Source: Lineus longissimus (taxonomy: Eukaryota > Nemertea > Pilidiophora > Heteronemertea > Lineidae). Taken from it: a stretch of 64,000 nucleotides of DNA. Positions 36,901 through 48,900 of this stretch are shown one piece after another. Each line of letters begins with the position of its first letter. Position 1 is the first letter of the stretch. The translations under genes were made by a program, and so were the position numbers. The stretch lies in NCBI RefSeq assembly GCF_910592395.1, contig NC_088324.1, forward strand, positions 13,604,953 through 13,668,952, written 5' to 3'. A model generated the notes under the pieces. The model had not been told where the DNA came from. It worked only from the letters and a program-made list of their open reading frames with translations, and did no database searches.

Positions 36901-39436
36901 ACTACCACTGAAAATGTCTATAATAAGTTTTATTTTCCTTTCTAATTTTCAGGAGCAAATGAAACTGCGAGCAGAGCATCTGACGAGAGTTGCCTCTGTA
37001 CTTCATTACAATCTTGTTGCAGTCCGAATACAGCGATGCTTCTGTCGTCACCGGGCGCTGAAGCTTGCCAAGGAGAGGATGCACAGTGTGCTACTAATAC
37101 AGGTATGCTAGACGAAAATATTGACAAGTGCTTGACAACTTCATTCTTGTCATGGGTGTACACTGTAGTGACAACTGAGACAAAAGATAGAAGATTGTAC
37201 AACAAATCTTTGAACCAGTAGCTATATTTTCAAAACTTGTATTAAAATGAGTGTATTTTTAATTCCAGGGTTGGATGAGAGCCAGACTTGAAAGACTCCA
37301 CTTCCTAAAGAAACGAGCCTCTGCCCTAAAGATCCAGGCTGCTGCACGCCTGTGGCTGAAGCGGCGAGAACAGGCTGCAGTTCAGATTCAGGCGGCGGTC
37401 AGAAGATGGCGAGATCGGAAGAATAAGGAGAGGAGGATGAAATCGGCTAACCTTATACAGGTAGGCTGTGACCGGCCTGTTTTCACATTTTAAGAACTAA
37501 TGGTCGAATTTGTTTCTTATTGTTGGACACAACACTAAAAGTTCAAAGAATAAGAATGGTTGAAACTGTGCGAGATAAATATCTGAACCATCATTTCCTA
37601 ATCTTTTTAGGCATGGTACCGAGGACACAAGCTCCGTAACGGAATTAAGAATGTCAAAATCCATCAAGCACGGAAGCGTATCGCCGTGGCGAACCGAGAG
37701 GCAACAGAGGACAAGAAGCTGTGCAACCGTACCACATCTGCTCTGGAATATCTTCTGGTCTGTCGACAGCTCGCAGCCATCTTGGAGGCACTCATGCACT
37801 TAGGTAGGTTTTTGCCGTCATTGCGTTCAAGACAGGTGGGGTTCTCCTCCAAATCACATGCATACAACAGAGGAGCCAGGGTGTTCTGGTGCCTAGGTCT
37901 TTGGCTAGCAATCATGAGGTCCGTGGTCATTGCGAGACTCTTTGCCTAACATGCCTCCACCCAATTGTGTAAAAAGTTATCGAGTCGTAGCGTTGACTGC
38001 TTACTCCAAGCTGGGAATTGTACCATAACAAATGTCAGTGACAAAAAAGTGATGAATATTATCATTTCAGAGGTTGCCACGCGTCTGTCGCCCCGCTGTT
38101 GTGAAAGAATGGTAGAAGACAACGCTGTACCGGTACTCTATACGCTCATTAACGGCTGTAACAGGAGCGTGGCTCATATGGAACTCATCAGATATACTTT
38201 CGATATCTTGCTCAACTTAGCCAAGGTAAGACCATTGTCGAAGTCACCAACTTCAATACCTGACTGAGCACAAACAGGACATGGTCACCATGATCTTTCA
38301 TCAGAACTTGTTGGCTGGTCCAGTCTAGTTACTTGACACGGTCCATCCGACTGTGTACTTATGATAGTGATAATGATGGAGCACGGGCAGTATGAGGCAC
38401 TGTGGTGTTTCAAAAAGCTAGACTTGCAGTGCATCACTTGAGGTCAACCTGTGAGGACAATCTACACTCATCGATGTTAAGGCCATCTAAAGTACATGTA
38501 TATAATGAATGGACGGTTTATTTTGTGATGTGGGAACCTTTTCTCAGAAATGACTTGATTCAAACCATTTCCTTCTCTTTTCCAACAGTATGACAAAACC
38601 AGAGATGGCGTGTGCGTTGAGGGAGCCATTGATACGATTATACACCAAATGCAGATCTTCCTGGGGAAAGGCAATATCTTCACAAAGGCGTGTACACTCC
38701 TTGGAGTCCTGTCCCAAGACAAGCATAGAAGAGAGGTAGGGAGCCGCTTAATTGATTTACAAGTATAGTCTTTTTAATAGAGCTGGCCTCTTCCTCAAAG
38801 GAGGAGATCAGTGGCATAGTGGTTATGGGACACAGGTCATCTATTCCAAAGGCATTATCCATATCTTTACCAAGGGCTGAGTACAAGCACATGATTGGGA
38901 TAGTCCTAGCTCAGGACTGACATAAAAGGAAGATAGGGAGGATCTGACTTGATTTGCTGTTCAGGTGAGCTAAGTATAGCAGTACTTGGGTTGGAAGCTA
39001 CTGAAGGAACCTACACCCTGTCCTGTCAATTCTCCTGCTCGGCCCTGTGTCTAATCTTCAAGGCTACACCTATCTCAAAGTGATGGTCAGTTGCATTGCG
39101 GCTCATAATCAGGAATCAAAGTGTTAGCATTCTCTTTGAAATATTCATAAATGTACTTCTCACTTTCAGGAGATTATCGAGAACAAAACTTTAAAAGACA
39201 AGATCTTGAGCATCCACGCAATCACCACCCGCAAACACAAGATGAAGGAACGGCAGCAGGTCATCAAATCCAAGATGGCCGCCAACAACAGTCTGCTGCA
39301 CCCAACTCCTTGCAAACAGCCGAAGGTGATGAGCCCCTTCTGGGTGTTACGTAAAAACAAAATGAAGGAAATCAAAGAACCTCTCCCGGCAATAAACTTT
39401 GTGCTGAATGTGTTACATTTGGCACCAAAGTCTTGA
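24991..39436 (+). CDS. ASPM: Abnormal spindle-like protein ASPM
   Basis: Spindle-pole, microtubule minus-end protein of dividing cells; binds calmodulin through IQ motifs. Nineteen coding exons with consistent phases: 24991-25494, 25729-28003, 28267-28383, 28606-28749, 29011-29315, 29477-29749, 29947-30122, 30420-30651, 30929-31355, 31513-31586, 31695-31895, 32146-32340, 32624-36787, 36953-37102, 37269-37460, 37611-37803, 38071-38225, 38589-38735, 39170-39436. They give 3396 aa (human 3477). Order: ASH domain (about 40-165); long disordered linker with a three-fold TPNSFL repeat; conserved segment with [11 protein letters not shown] and [12 protein letters not shown]; calponin-homology domains (about 1220-1342 and 1390-1450, with [15 protein letters not shown]); about 66 IQ motifs (about 1556-3160); ARM/HEAT-like end (about 3180-3310). 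The ATG at 24991 is the first in frame; an upstream ORF precedes it. No frameshift or stop was found. Confidence 0.96.
26683..27006 (+). repeat. ASPM: 108-nt in-frame repeat (36 aa x 3) in ASPM linker
   Basis: Three units start at 26683, 26791 and 26899, exactly 108 nt apart, within exon 2. Each encodes VTPNSFL(K/R)ES, then GNLRHS, then SSQV and SPD. Units two and three are nearly identical, so the expansion is recent. Each unit offers TP and SP sites of the kind CDKs phosphorylate, in a region expected to be disordered. Confidence 0.9.
30183..30250. mobile_element. tRNA-derived SINE fragment in ASPM intron 7
   Basis: TAGTGGTAGAGCGTGGGCC resembles the A-box part of a tRNA-derived SINE head. 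No B box is recognisable downstream, so it is a short, decayed piece. Confidence 0.3.
32624..36787 (+). other. ASPM: Giant ASPM exon 13: most of the IQ array
   Basis: A single 4164-nt exon (1388 codons, phase 0 at both ends) encodes about 57 IQ-type motifs of the form A-A-x-x-IQ-x-x-[FWY]-R-x-x-x-x-x-[RK], spaced 22-27 residues apart. Flanking exons 11, 12 and 14-16 add the rest, and several introns cut inside an IQ motif right after the Gln codon (at 32340, 37102 and 37460). Human ASPM also has most IQ motifs in one very large exon (exon 18). Confidence 0.9.
34715..35800 (+). repeat. ASPM: 219-nt higher-order repeat (three IQ motifs) in ASPM
   Basis: Equivalent positions recur at 34934, 35153, 35372 and 35591, exactly 219 nt (73 aa) apart without indels. 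Each unit has three IQ motifs of distinct type: one ending in CFKG or FRGY, one in AYYR or TFYRSY, one in RHYRALL followed by a QRYEYL-like linker. The first two full units are closest at the DNA level. Flanking motifs keep the pattern more weakly. Confidence 0.9.
37855..37960 (+). mobile_element. tRNA-derived SINE fragment in ASPM intron 16
   Basis: The stretch with GGCTAGCAATCATGAGGTCC resembles the anticodon-arm region of tRNA-derived SINE heads, followed by a weak B-box-like GTGGTCATTGCGAGACTC. It is diverged and no tail was recognised. Confidence 0.35.
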
Positions 39437-40250
39437 ATAGTGGACTGTTTTAGACATGGTCAGTCTTGGATATGCCGTATGATAGAATCTCTTCAAGAAA
39501 GCATTGTGTCATTAGAAAGTGTTTCTAAGAGAATTGTGTTGACTTTACTTGGAGAGATTCTTGCATTTTCTTATCTGAAAGTGAATGAATCATACCAACA
39601 ACAGAGTGCGCTGTGTGGGTCAATGATGTAGATTTGATGTCATCTGCACTGCCTCTGTAGGGTTTAGTTAAGTGTGGAAATTATATTTTGAATGTGGGTT
39701 ATGTGAATGAGAATTGACTGTCCATGTTTTGTAAATGCATTTCAACTTCATGAATTTCTGTTTGTATTTACATCGAGATCCGTTTTTGTATTCAACTCTT
39801 CGGAACAGAAAAAAGCAATTCTGCCGTAGTTGACGTTTTGAATGTTTTGTATTTGACAAAGGTGTCTTTTTATGTTTCTAAGAAAGCATGTTTTATTATT
39901 CCAGAGTGTGTATATGAATAAGCTAGTTTTAGTTGTCTATGCTTTTGCCCTTGACATTTTTTGAGAGATGCTCACTTTGAACACTTCAAAACAGATCTTT
40001 TGTGTTAAAAAGATATTATCAGATCTATGAATGTGCATACTTTCTTACTAAAACCATGTCTTTAATGTTTACTGTTTTGAAACAAGTGACAAATATTCTG
40101 TTTGTATTAATCATGCACAATATGTGTACATGTACTCACTGAAATGAACAGAAGTCAGTCATTGTGAGAAAGAATAAAACATTATGATTGAATACTATCT
40201 TTTTTTGTGTGTATTGAAAAAAATCAGAATCAATAAAAACTTGGAATTAA
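39437..40250 (+). other. ASPM: ASPM 3' UTR
   Basis: AT-rich sequence without open frames of note, running from the ASPM stop to two canonical AATAAA signals at 40173-40178 and 40232-40237. It is likely transcribed as the 3' UTR of about 0.8 kb. Confidence 0.65.
40173..40178 (+). terminator. ASPM: Poly(A) signal of ASPM
   Basis: AATAAA about 740 bases after the ASPM stop. A second one at 40232-40237 may be used instead. Confidence 0.6.
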
Positions 40251-43200
40251 GAAGCTTCTCTTGATTGGTGAGGTACCCATGTTGTGACTGGGAGAAGTCT
40301 TTGGTCATCACTTCATATCATAGGATTGGAAACTGGATTGTTCAAGGACCAAAAAAGGACATCCCAGAATCTCATTTATCAAAAAATCTATTACTTCTGA
40401 GATGGTCCCTCAGATGGAGCATTCTGCAGCCAGCCAGGAAGTGATATATCGAGCACAACGACCACGGCTGCAGCTGTCTTCACATTCTACATTATCTTGT
40501 CATCTCATCAAAATGTCCATATCTTGGGAGTTAGCTTCTCATGAGTCATTGTTGATTTATTTTTGTTGGAGAAACTGATTATTTCTATAAACAGATAGTG
40601 TTTTCAAAGGATATTGGTAAAGAAGTGGCATCTTATGCACACAAGCACATTTGTTTTGAGCAGTCAATATTGTCAGTTTTTCCTCCTGGGCGGCCCTGCA
40701 TGCCTGGGCCTTGACTAGACACGTTACTGTTATTCTTTGTTGATAGTGTATTCCTGTGTTTTCATGGAGTCCTTAGCAGTCGTTGATAAGAAGACACTTA
40801 ATACTAATACGGTAGTGATTAAGCCTTTGTATCGGGATATAGTCAGTAAAGATTTGTGTGTGTGAATTAATTCTCACCTAGATTGACTCTGGTGATGGTA
40901 CGGTTAGAATAGATCGGAAATTACCAGGAGACGACTTCATGACTTAACCGAGTGGGATCTAATGTCAAGGCTGAGTCGAGGGAGACACACTGTGACTGAC
41001 GGGTAGGAGAGGTAAGTTGTAACAAAACAATCGGGCCTGGTCAGTAGTCTGGGAGAGCCTTAGCAGATACAATTTCACATTTCAGGCTAGGATTTCTGGA
41101 CCACTCACTTAAAGAGGCCTATCGAATTCCCCTGTCCATGAATCGAAGTTGTGATGCGATCTTGAATCCAGGCCTATGATGCCTTGTAATGGAAAAAGTT
41201 CTATCTTTGGTGATGGACAGTGAGGCCATATTAAGGCAAGGTATATCTCCCAAAAGGCCTAGTAGGATATCACTTTCTGCATAGACTTTTAGAAAAAAAG
41301 TATCCCAAAAATGAGGTTAAATATTGCCCTCATCAGGTAAGGCTCCTGTCGCTGACTTTGAGTTGACACTTTCCTTGGTCGTCTTCAAAAGAAAGTCAGT
41401 TGTAGTTTCCTGCCAGAGAAGCATTACCACTTAGGCTAGAACTTGAAATCCTCAGCAGAACTCTTTCATAATGAAATGAGTGCAAATTTTAATGTTGGGA
41501 GTCGGTTGTTTTTTACTGCCGTCACCTCCCAGGCTCATTTTGATAGGCAAAGTAAGTGGCATTATCATATGGGAAAGAATTACAATAGATCCTCATGGCA
41601 GGATGTTCCAGGGTGTGGTAATGCCATAACATCAGTTCATCCCCGTTGATATTCAATAGAGATGCCCAGTTGTTTCAGAACATGATCGATACCAGAGCAT
41701 TGCCTTGGTACATGATCATGTATAGAGTGTATAGATCTGTAGCTTATTCACGTCATCTTTAATCCCGTTTATTGACGTTCCCATACAAATTCTGTTTCAT
41801 GTTGTTGACGCGGCATGTCATAATCAATAAAAAAACACCAGAAATGTGTTGCCAGTTTATTTTTCCGAAGCATTAATCCACTTTTGCTTCTCATTGGGTA
41901 TAAATCATTAATCTCAACATGTCATGCATCGAAAAAGTCGAGAATAAATGGATGCAGCTCATGAGAGTAGAGTGTTGTTTGCTGGCTGTTTGCCATGATT
42001 TGCCGTTGGGCGTGGGGATACATAGTAAAACCACTTTCATGAATTCTGGGTTATGGAATTTTACCATCAGCATCAATTTATAAGCGAACAATTTTTCGTC
42101 ATTTTTGCAGTTAAGTAAATCATCAAAGGTTCACATTTTTTGTCAATATTCAATACAGCAGGCAGTTTGAATGTCACCACTTCGACAAAACATAGACGAA
42201 TTAAAGACATATTAATAGATGCCAGTATCTTCTATAATGCAGAAGTAGTGAAAACATAACTTAATAGAGAGCGTAAATCATCTCAAAAGTGTCCAGTCAC
42301 CTCTATGACATAAGATCAACAAGATTTTCATTGAAAATAAGCTGTAATCTAAACCGATGAATAATCCCATCACACTGAAAGAGAAAAAATGCCTGCTCAA
42401 TATCGTAAAAGGTCATCCACTTTTCAGATACAATAGGAAGCTACAGTACACGCTTATCAAGTTACCTTTTCTTCTTTCCCTGAGACGGATAGGGTTTTTC
42501 CTTTTGCAAGAAAACTGAAAATAAAGAGGATTTGTGAGGTGCTATCTTGTGCTGCTTCACGTGTTTACAATATAGAACTTGATGCAACAGATCAGGAATA
42601 CAAGGCAGGTACAAGCTTGACAAGTCAGGTTGGCCCTGTCTGTAGAATATGGGCAATGTTCTTTACTGAAAGTTCTCAGAGTTCAAATACGTTCAAGTAA
42701 GGGGCGTACTCCTGGGATCCACTTTAAATGCTAACAACATGTAATGGTCATCTGCAGGGTCTGCCAGTGGTTGCACAGTGGAGTTAGAAAGCTCCTTGAC
42801 TTTGGTTGCAACTGTCATACTATAATAGGAACACTTCAAGTTAAAGATACTCTCATGTTATCACAGTCTTAAGACCACTTCATTTCACAAGGGGCAAGGG
42901 CCAAAGAGACATCCTGACCATCAAATATCTTGGTGTCGCCACCCTGATTGACTACTCGAATTGAACATGTTGAATGGCATTGGAATGCATAACTGCTTAT
43001 GGAGCTTGACTTGGAAGTTGAATATCTGAAATGGTCTTAGATGGATGAAACTTGAGTGTATACATGTCATACAATCATCTCTCAGAAGACGAGGCCTTTG
43101 ACCATCATCCACAGACCCCTTGGATGTGACTTGTTAGAGGCGTTACCTTGGTTACTGTAGCACAACGTAATGATATTGGCACAACATTTCTTCCTATTCA

Positions 43201-44182
43201 AAGTGTTACTATGGTGATATTCACACTTAAAAAGGACCATCTTTGTGTGTCGTACCTCACTGGAGGTGTTGAACAGCTTGAAAATTGCGTATCATTCCGT
43301 CCTCTTTTTTCTCTTTGATTTTCATCACTGTAGGTTTGAGAAGAAGAGAGCAGATATAACTTGATATTTCTCCAGCAAGACCAAGACCCTCTCCTACCCA
43401 TATATTTTAAGAAGACAAAGTGAAATTTAAGAACAAAAATGTCTTCTCATGTTCGAAATCATTCCCAATAAAGACCTCTTTGTGAAATTTGTGCTATAGA
43501 TGCGAGTAATAAGGTCTAATAAAAAATGTTTTCTAACTTTATGGTGGTTCTTGATACCGGACTCATGTTGTCCCCCCTTTCAGCGCATGGCAGGGCAATG
43601 ATAAGTGCCAAACAGCCACTTGGATACTCCTCAATGAATTACCAATTGAAAAAATTTGGCAGCGACACTTCTCAAGTTCAGCTGCTGGTGCAAAACAATA
43701 ATGATACCGTCAGAGAGCGTTGTCCTGACGAGTTGTTAGATGGAAAGTTGGACATTTTCACTTTCTGTCACATCATTTATTTATGACTAAATGTTCAATG
43801 GCAAAATAGATAAAGTAGGTCGAGTGGCTTTCGGCAAGGTTTGGATTGATTTTTACTCGTTACCAAGAGACATCAATATGGTGTCATCAACTGCACTTGG
43901 AAACCTTTGGATGGATGACATTGATGAGGTGGCCTTTAGTAAAAATGGCAATACCACATTGTTGTCCAGAAACCACTTTGTTTTCCGGTATTCCAACTGA
44001 AACGGTTGACGTTTTAACAGTAATCATTGGTATTGAGCACCTGACACTTCACAGAGACCTCTTTTAAAAATGAAATTAACTTTGTGGTGCCTCCTGCAGG
44101 GTTGGGAAAGTCTGCCAGAAAAGCTGTGACTAACATGCCAATCTCATCTTGGCTGTGACTGAGTTACTGGAACACTTCAAAC
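40251..44182. other. Intergenic, no gene recognised
   Basis: Nothing coding can be supported on either strand. Open frames are short (under 90 codons) and have no recognisable motif or plausible splice partners. No RNA gene was seen. Confidence 0.4.
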
Positions 44183-45965
44183 GATTGTGACTGTCTCTGA
44201 ATGAGACATAGAAAAACTCCCCCAAGATTGGGATTGTCTCCAAGTAAGACAGGATCACTCCCCAAGATTGTGACTGTCTCTGAATGAGACATAGAAAAAT
44301 TCCCCCAAGATTGTGACTGTCTCCAAGTAAGACAGGATCACTCCCCAAGATTGTGACTGTCTCCAAGTAAGACAGAGGATCACTTGCCTAAGATTGTGAC
44401 TGTCTCCAAGTAAGACAGAGGATCACTCCCCAAGATTGTGACTGTCTCCAAGTAAGACAGAGGATCACTTGCCTAAGATTGTGACTGTCTCCAAGTAAGA
44501 CAGAGGATCACTCGCCTAAGATTGTGACTGTCTCCAAGTAAGACAGAGGATCACTCGCCTAAGATTGTGACTGTCTCCAAGTAAGACAGAGGATCTCTCG
44601 CCTAAGATTGTGACTGTCTCCAAGTAAGACAGAGGATCACTCGCCCAAGATTGGGACTGTCTCCAAGTAAGACAGAGGATCATTCGTCTAAGATTGTAAC
44701 TGTCTCCAAGTAAGACAGAGGATCACTCGCCTAAGATTGTGACTGTCTCCAAGTAAGACAGAGGATCACTTGCCCAAGATTGTGACTGTCTCCAAGTAAG
44801 ACAGAGGATCACTTGCCTAAGATTGGGACTGTCTCCAAGTAAGACAGAGGATCACTCGTCTAAGATTGTGACTGTCTCCAAGTAAGACAGATGATCATTC
44901 CCCAAGATTGTAACTGTCTCCAAGTAAGACAGAGGATCTCTCACCCAAGATTGTGACTGTCTCCAAATAAGACAGAGGATCACTCACCTAAGATTGTGAC
45001 TGTCTCTAAGTAAGACAGAGGATCACTTGCCTAAGATTGTGACTGTCTCCAAGTAAGACAGAGGATCACTTGCCTAAGATTGTGACTGTCTCCAAGTAAG
45101 ACAGAGGATCACTTGCCTAAGATTGTGACTGTCTCCAAGTAAGACAGAGGATCACTCACCTAAGATTGTGACTGTCTCCAAGTGAGACAGAGGATCACTC
45201 GCCCAAGATTGTGACTGTCTCCAAGTAAGACGGAGGATCACTCGCCTAAGATTGTGACTGTCTCCAAGTAAGACAGAGGATCACTCCCCAAGATTGTGAC
45301 TGTCTCCAAGTAAGACAGAGGATCTTTTGCCTAAGATTGTGACTGTCTCCAAGTAAGACAGAGGATCACTCGCCTAAGATTGGGACATTCTCCAAGTAAG
45401 ACAGAGGATCACTCGCCTAAGATTGTGACTGTCTCCAAGTAAGACAGAGGATCACTTGCCTAAGATTGTGACTGTCTCCAAGTAAGACAGAGGATCACTT
45501 GCCTAAGATTGTGACTGTCTCCAAGTAAGACAGAGGATCACTCGCCTAAGATTGGGACTGTCTCCAAGTAAGACAGAGGATCACTTGCCCAAGATTGTGA
45601 CTGTCTCCAAGTAAGACAGAGGATCACTTGCCTAAGATTGTGACTGTCTCCAAGTAAGACAGAGGATCACTCGCCTAAGATTGGGACTGTCTCCAAGTAA
45701 GACAGAGGATCACTCGCCCAAGATTGGGACTGTCTCCAAGTAAGACAGAGGATCACTTGCCTAAGATTGTGACTGTCTCCAAGTAAGACAGAGGATCACT
45801 CGTCCAAGATTGTGACTGTCTCCAAGTGAGACAGAGGATCACTTGCCTAAGATTGTGACTGTCTCTAAGTGAGACATTTGACATTGGAGTACCCCCAATA
45901 TTGTGACACTCCGAGTGAAACATGGGAACACTCGTCTGAGATTATGACTGTCTCCAAACAGAAAC
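44183..45965. repeat. 43-bp minisatellite, about 41 copies
   Basis: The consensus unit is AAGATTGTGACTGTCTCCAA followed by GTAAGACAGAGGATCACTCGCCT (43 bp). Variation is mostly single bases (ACTTGCCT, ACTCGCCC, TGGGAC for TGTGAC). At the left edge (44183-44345) shorter units alternate with a variant bearing TGAATGAGACATAG; at the right edge (from about 45865) units decay. Each unit holds CTGTCT and AGACAG seven bases apart, a potential hairpin. No long open frame crosses it. Confidence 0.95.
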
Positions 45966-48900
45966 GGGAAAGGTTCTCTTGGCTCTTAGCTTGAGTTGAC
46001 CTTTTGTGAAAGGTTGTTCTGCATCTCACCTCAGCCCATCTGGCAAAACACAGACAATTCTCGATAATTTCTTTGCTGGAGTACATGGTCTGATCGATAT
46101 TTACCCTGAGCCAATTGTGTACTTTTACTGCATTTAGCAGTTCCATCAGTATTTTCAACGGAAACGTGTGTTTGCCACTCTATGACCCTGGCAACATTGT
46201 TTCACGGCAACATTGTATGACCCTATCATTGATGTTTGACGAATGTTAGTAGTTGTTCAAACAAATAGAGTAGAATAAACTTGGCTGTGTATTTTTAGTT
46301 TGAATAGCGATTCAGTATTTATTCTCAAGGTTACCATATTATGCGATATCAACTAGATGTTTTATTCAAGGTGCCTATACTTGTATTTGTAGGATTGACG
46401 TCAAAGTTTGTGGCTTCCAATTGTGTCCAGTGTGGGTGGTTTTTGCAGTTGCCCCAGATACTTTATATTTTGGATTAAATCTCTCCATTTGTGGCTTATC
46501 CCTGCATCCTGAAAAAGACCATACCCTCCATAATGTACCTGACTGAATTTTTAACTGCCCGTCTTTTGCATAGTGTGTTGCATACTCTCTCATATTTCTT
46601 CAAAAGATTTTTTCCTGCGTCATTTCCGACAACATCACCGACACTGGATCTTCCAAATCTACCAGTTGGTTACACCATTACCATGGTTACCAGAGGTTTT
46701 CTAGTTATTATCAGACGATGTGTGGCCCTGTTTTCATGATTCCTGGGGCTGATCGAGACGTGGTCTGTGTTATATAAAAGTCAACCTGGGGTCGCTGACG
46801 GCTAATTTACGCAAACGTGGCATGATAAATGACTGTCTGGCCGTCCGAACCATTATATGTTTATCAGCAACCCGAGGCGTTAGCTTTGGTTTTGTTGGTC
46901 AGACTTGACTTCACGGTCTGAGGCCACCTTCTCCCCACTTCAAAAAATCTTTGAATTCACGAGGAAAAGACGTTTTGAATATACAAGGAAGTGACATTCT
47001 GAATCTTCCAAATTGACCAGGATTTTGATGGTTAAGTGTCAGAGCATCCTCTCTTTGTGTGGATGTGCCATCGCTCAATACTTTGGCAATCCAGTCACAT
47101 GGCATGCTCTCGCGATCGATCGTAAAATTTGTAATGTAATCTCATGTGATTTTATAATCTTCTGCATAATTTACATGCCATTGCAATCTATTGAGTGCCT
47201 TTCAGCCATCGTAAATGAATTGTCAGATGACACATTTCTAATTAATTTTCTGATCAAAACATCAATTTGCTAATGTGATTGTCTTAAGGATGAGTGTATC
47301 GAAATAAATCTGACAGCACTTACTGAAGTCTACGCAGTTCCTGTATAAAGAGCTGCAGTTCTTGGATCAGAAAATGTGCACAAGGGTTCTACTAAATGTA
47401 AATTTTTTCTGTTGAAGCCGCTTATATCTGCAGCACGCCCTCCACAGGTTCTCTCCAGCAGTATTCTACTGCTGACCCAGCATTATCTCAGGACACTTCT
47501 CCTAAATTCAGTCAGAGTTACAGACATATCAAATATGTAGCTGAATTGACATTCCATTGTCTTGCTCTCCAGCACGCTATAATATCGATATAAGAGTCTC
47601 TAATTCGTTATGTTTTATAACTTAATCACTCCCAGATCATGTTTCGTCTTTTTTAGGAATATTGCATTTTGGGATAATCAAGACGAGACAACCGGATCAA
47701 TACAAACGCTAGCATCATATTGCAGTGTTGCATCATGGATTTTTTTTGCCTCTCTTACTTTGAGCTGTAGATGGTAAGCTTCTTTGATTTAAGAGCATGT
47801 TCTCCTTTTGCAGGTGACTAAGTTACATGTCTCGATATGGAGAGAAGGTTGAGGGAGTATCCTGCTAGGCCAGGACTATTGTACAGTTAGAATTCCTGTA
47901 TAGATAGTACTATAATAGATGTACATTCAAAAGCAACTCAAACAGTTGCTAGAATGTCGGTATGATGTATGATTTACTGATGCATGCAGACACCATCCTG
48001 TCACGGTTGTTACCACGGAAGCTGGGTGCAGCCTGTTGACCACTCGACATGGACAGGTAAAACCTAGCTGAGTCCATAAGATAAGATGAGATATTTAATC
48101 AACGTTTAGTGGTCTCCCATAATCAGCCTTTGAACTGTTAAGTCACCTATCAATTCTCATGAGCCATTGAATAGTCGATCATCTCATCGCCTGATGCAGG
48201 AGCCGTCTTATATCTCTAGTGATTCTCACCAGCCATTACATCAGCTGATAGAGCCAATACATGTTTATCGACCGCAGGTTTGAACTGAAGATCAAGCCAA
48301 TCAATACATCCCCTGGCAACCTGTATTGTTCTTAACCGCCTTGGAACATCACAAAACATCCAGAAATAAACACAACATTGTGGTGCTCACAGGTTTTTTT
48401 TTTGTCCTGGATGATAGCATGTTATATTCACATATTTGCCCACTTTGGTTGAAGACTGATGCAAAAGCTGTGAAGAAAAGCAGTTGTGGTGTCCCCTCAA
48501 GGTTGTGACAAGAGATTGGGAACATCCCTAGGTTGTGACAGTCCTGGTGGTAAAGACCACTGGGATTTGTGCAGACCCCTTGAAGAGACAAGTCAAGATT
48601 CCTCCTGATGTCGACCCCTCAGGTTGTGACGTGAGGTCATTGGATGTGGCAAGGACAGTCAATCATGTACTTCGCTCTCTCCAATTCAGTACTTCTTGAA
48701 CAGATGGTTTGCAGCAGACCCAATATGACCCCCACTGCTCTGCATGGACTAGTAGTTATTTTATGCATTATTTTCATTTGTCACGCTCAAAATATGACCT
48801 CCTGTGAATGATGATATTAGTTCTGAACCAACGGGCTAGAATCCTGCATCAGAATTATGAATTACAATATTTTCTGTCTCAACAGTTTTGAAAAGGCCAC

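Noticed and set aside
44130-44366. 78-codon minus-strand open frame at the minisatellite edge
   Set aside because: It reflects repeat periodicity at the array edge and does not continue through the 43-bp units.
44183-45965. CRISPR-like array
   Set aside because: Units are directly adjacent with no unique spacers, and the genome is eukaryotic; this is a minisatellite.
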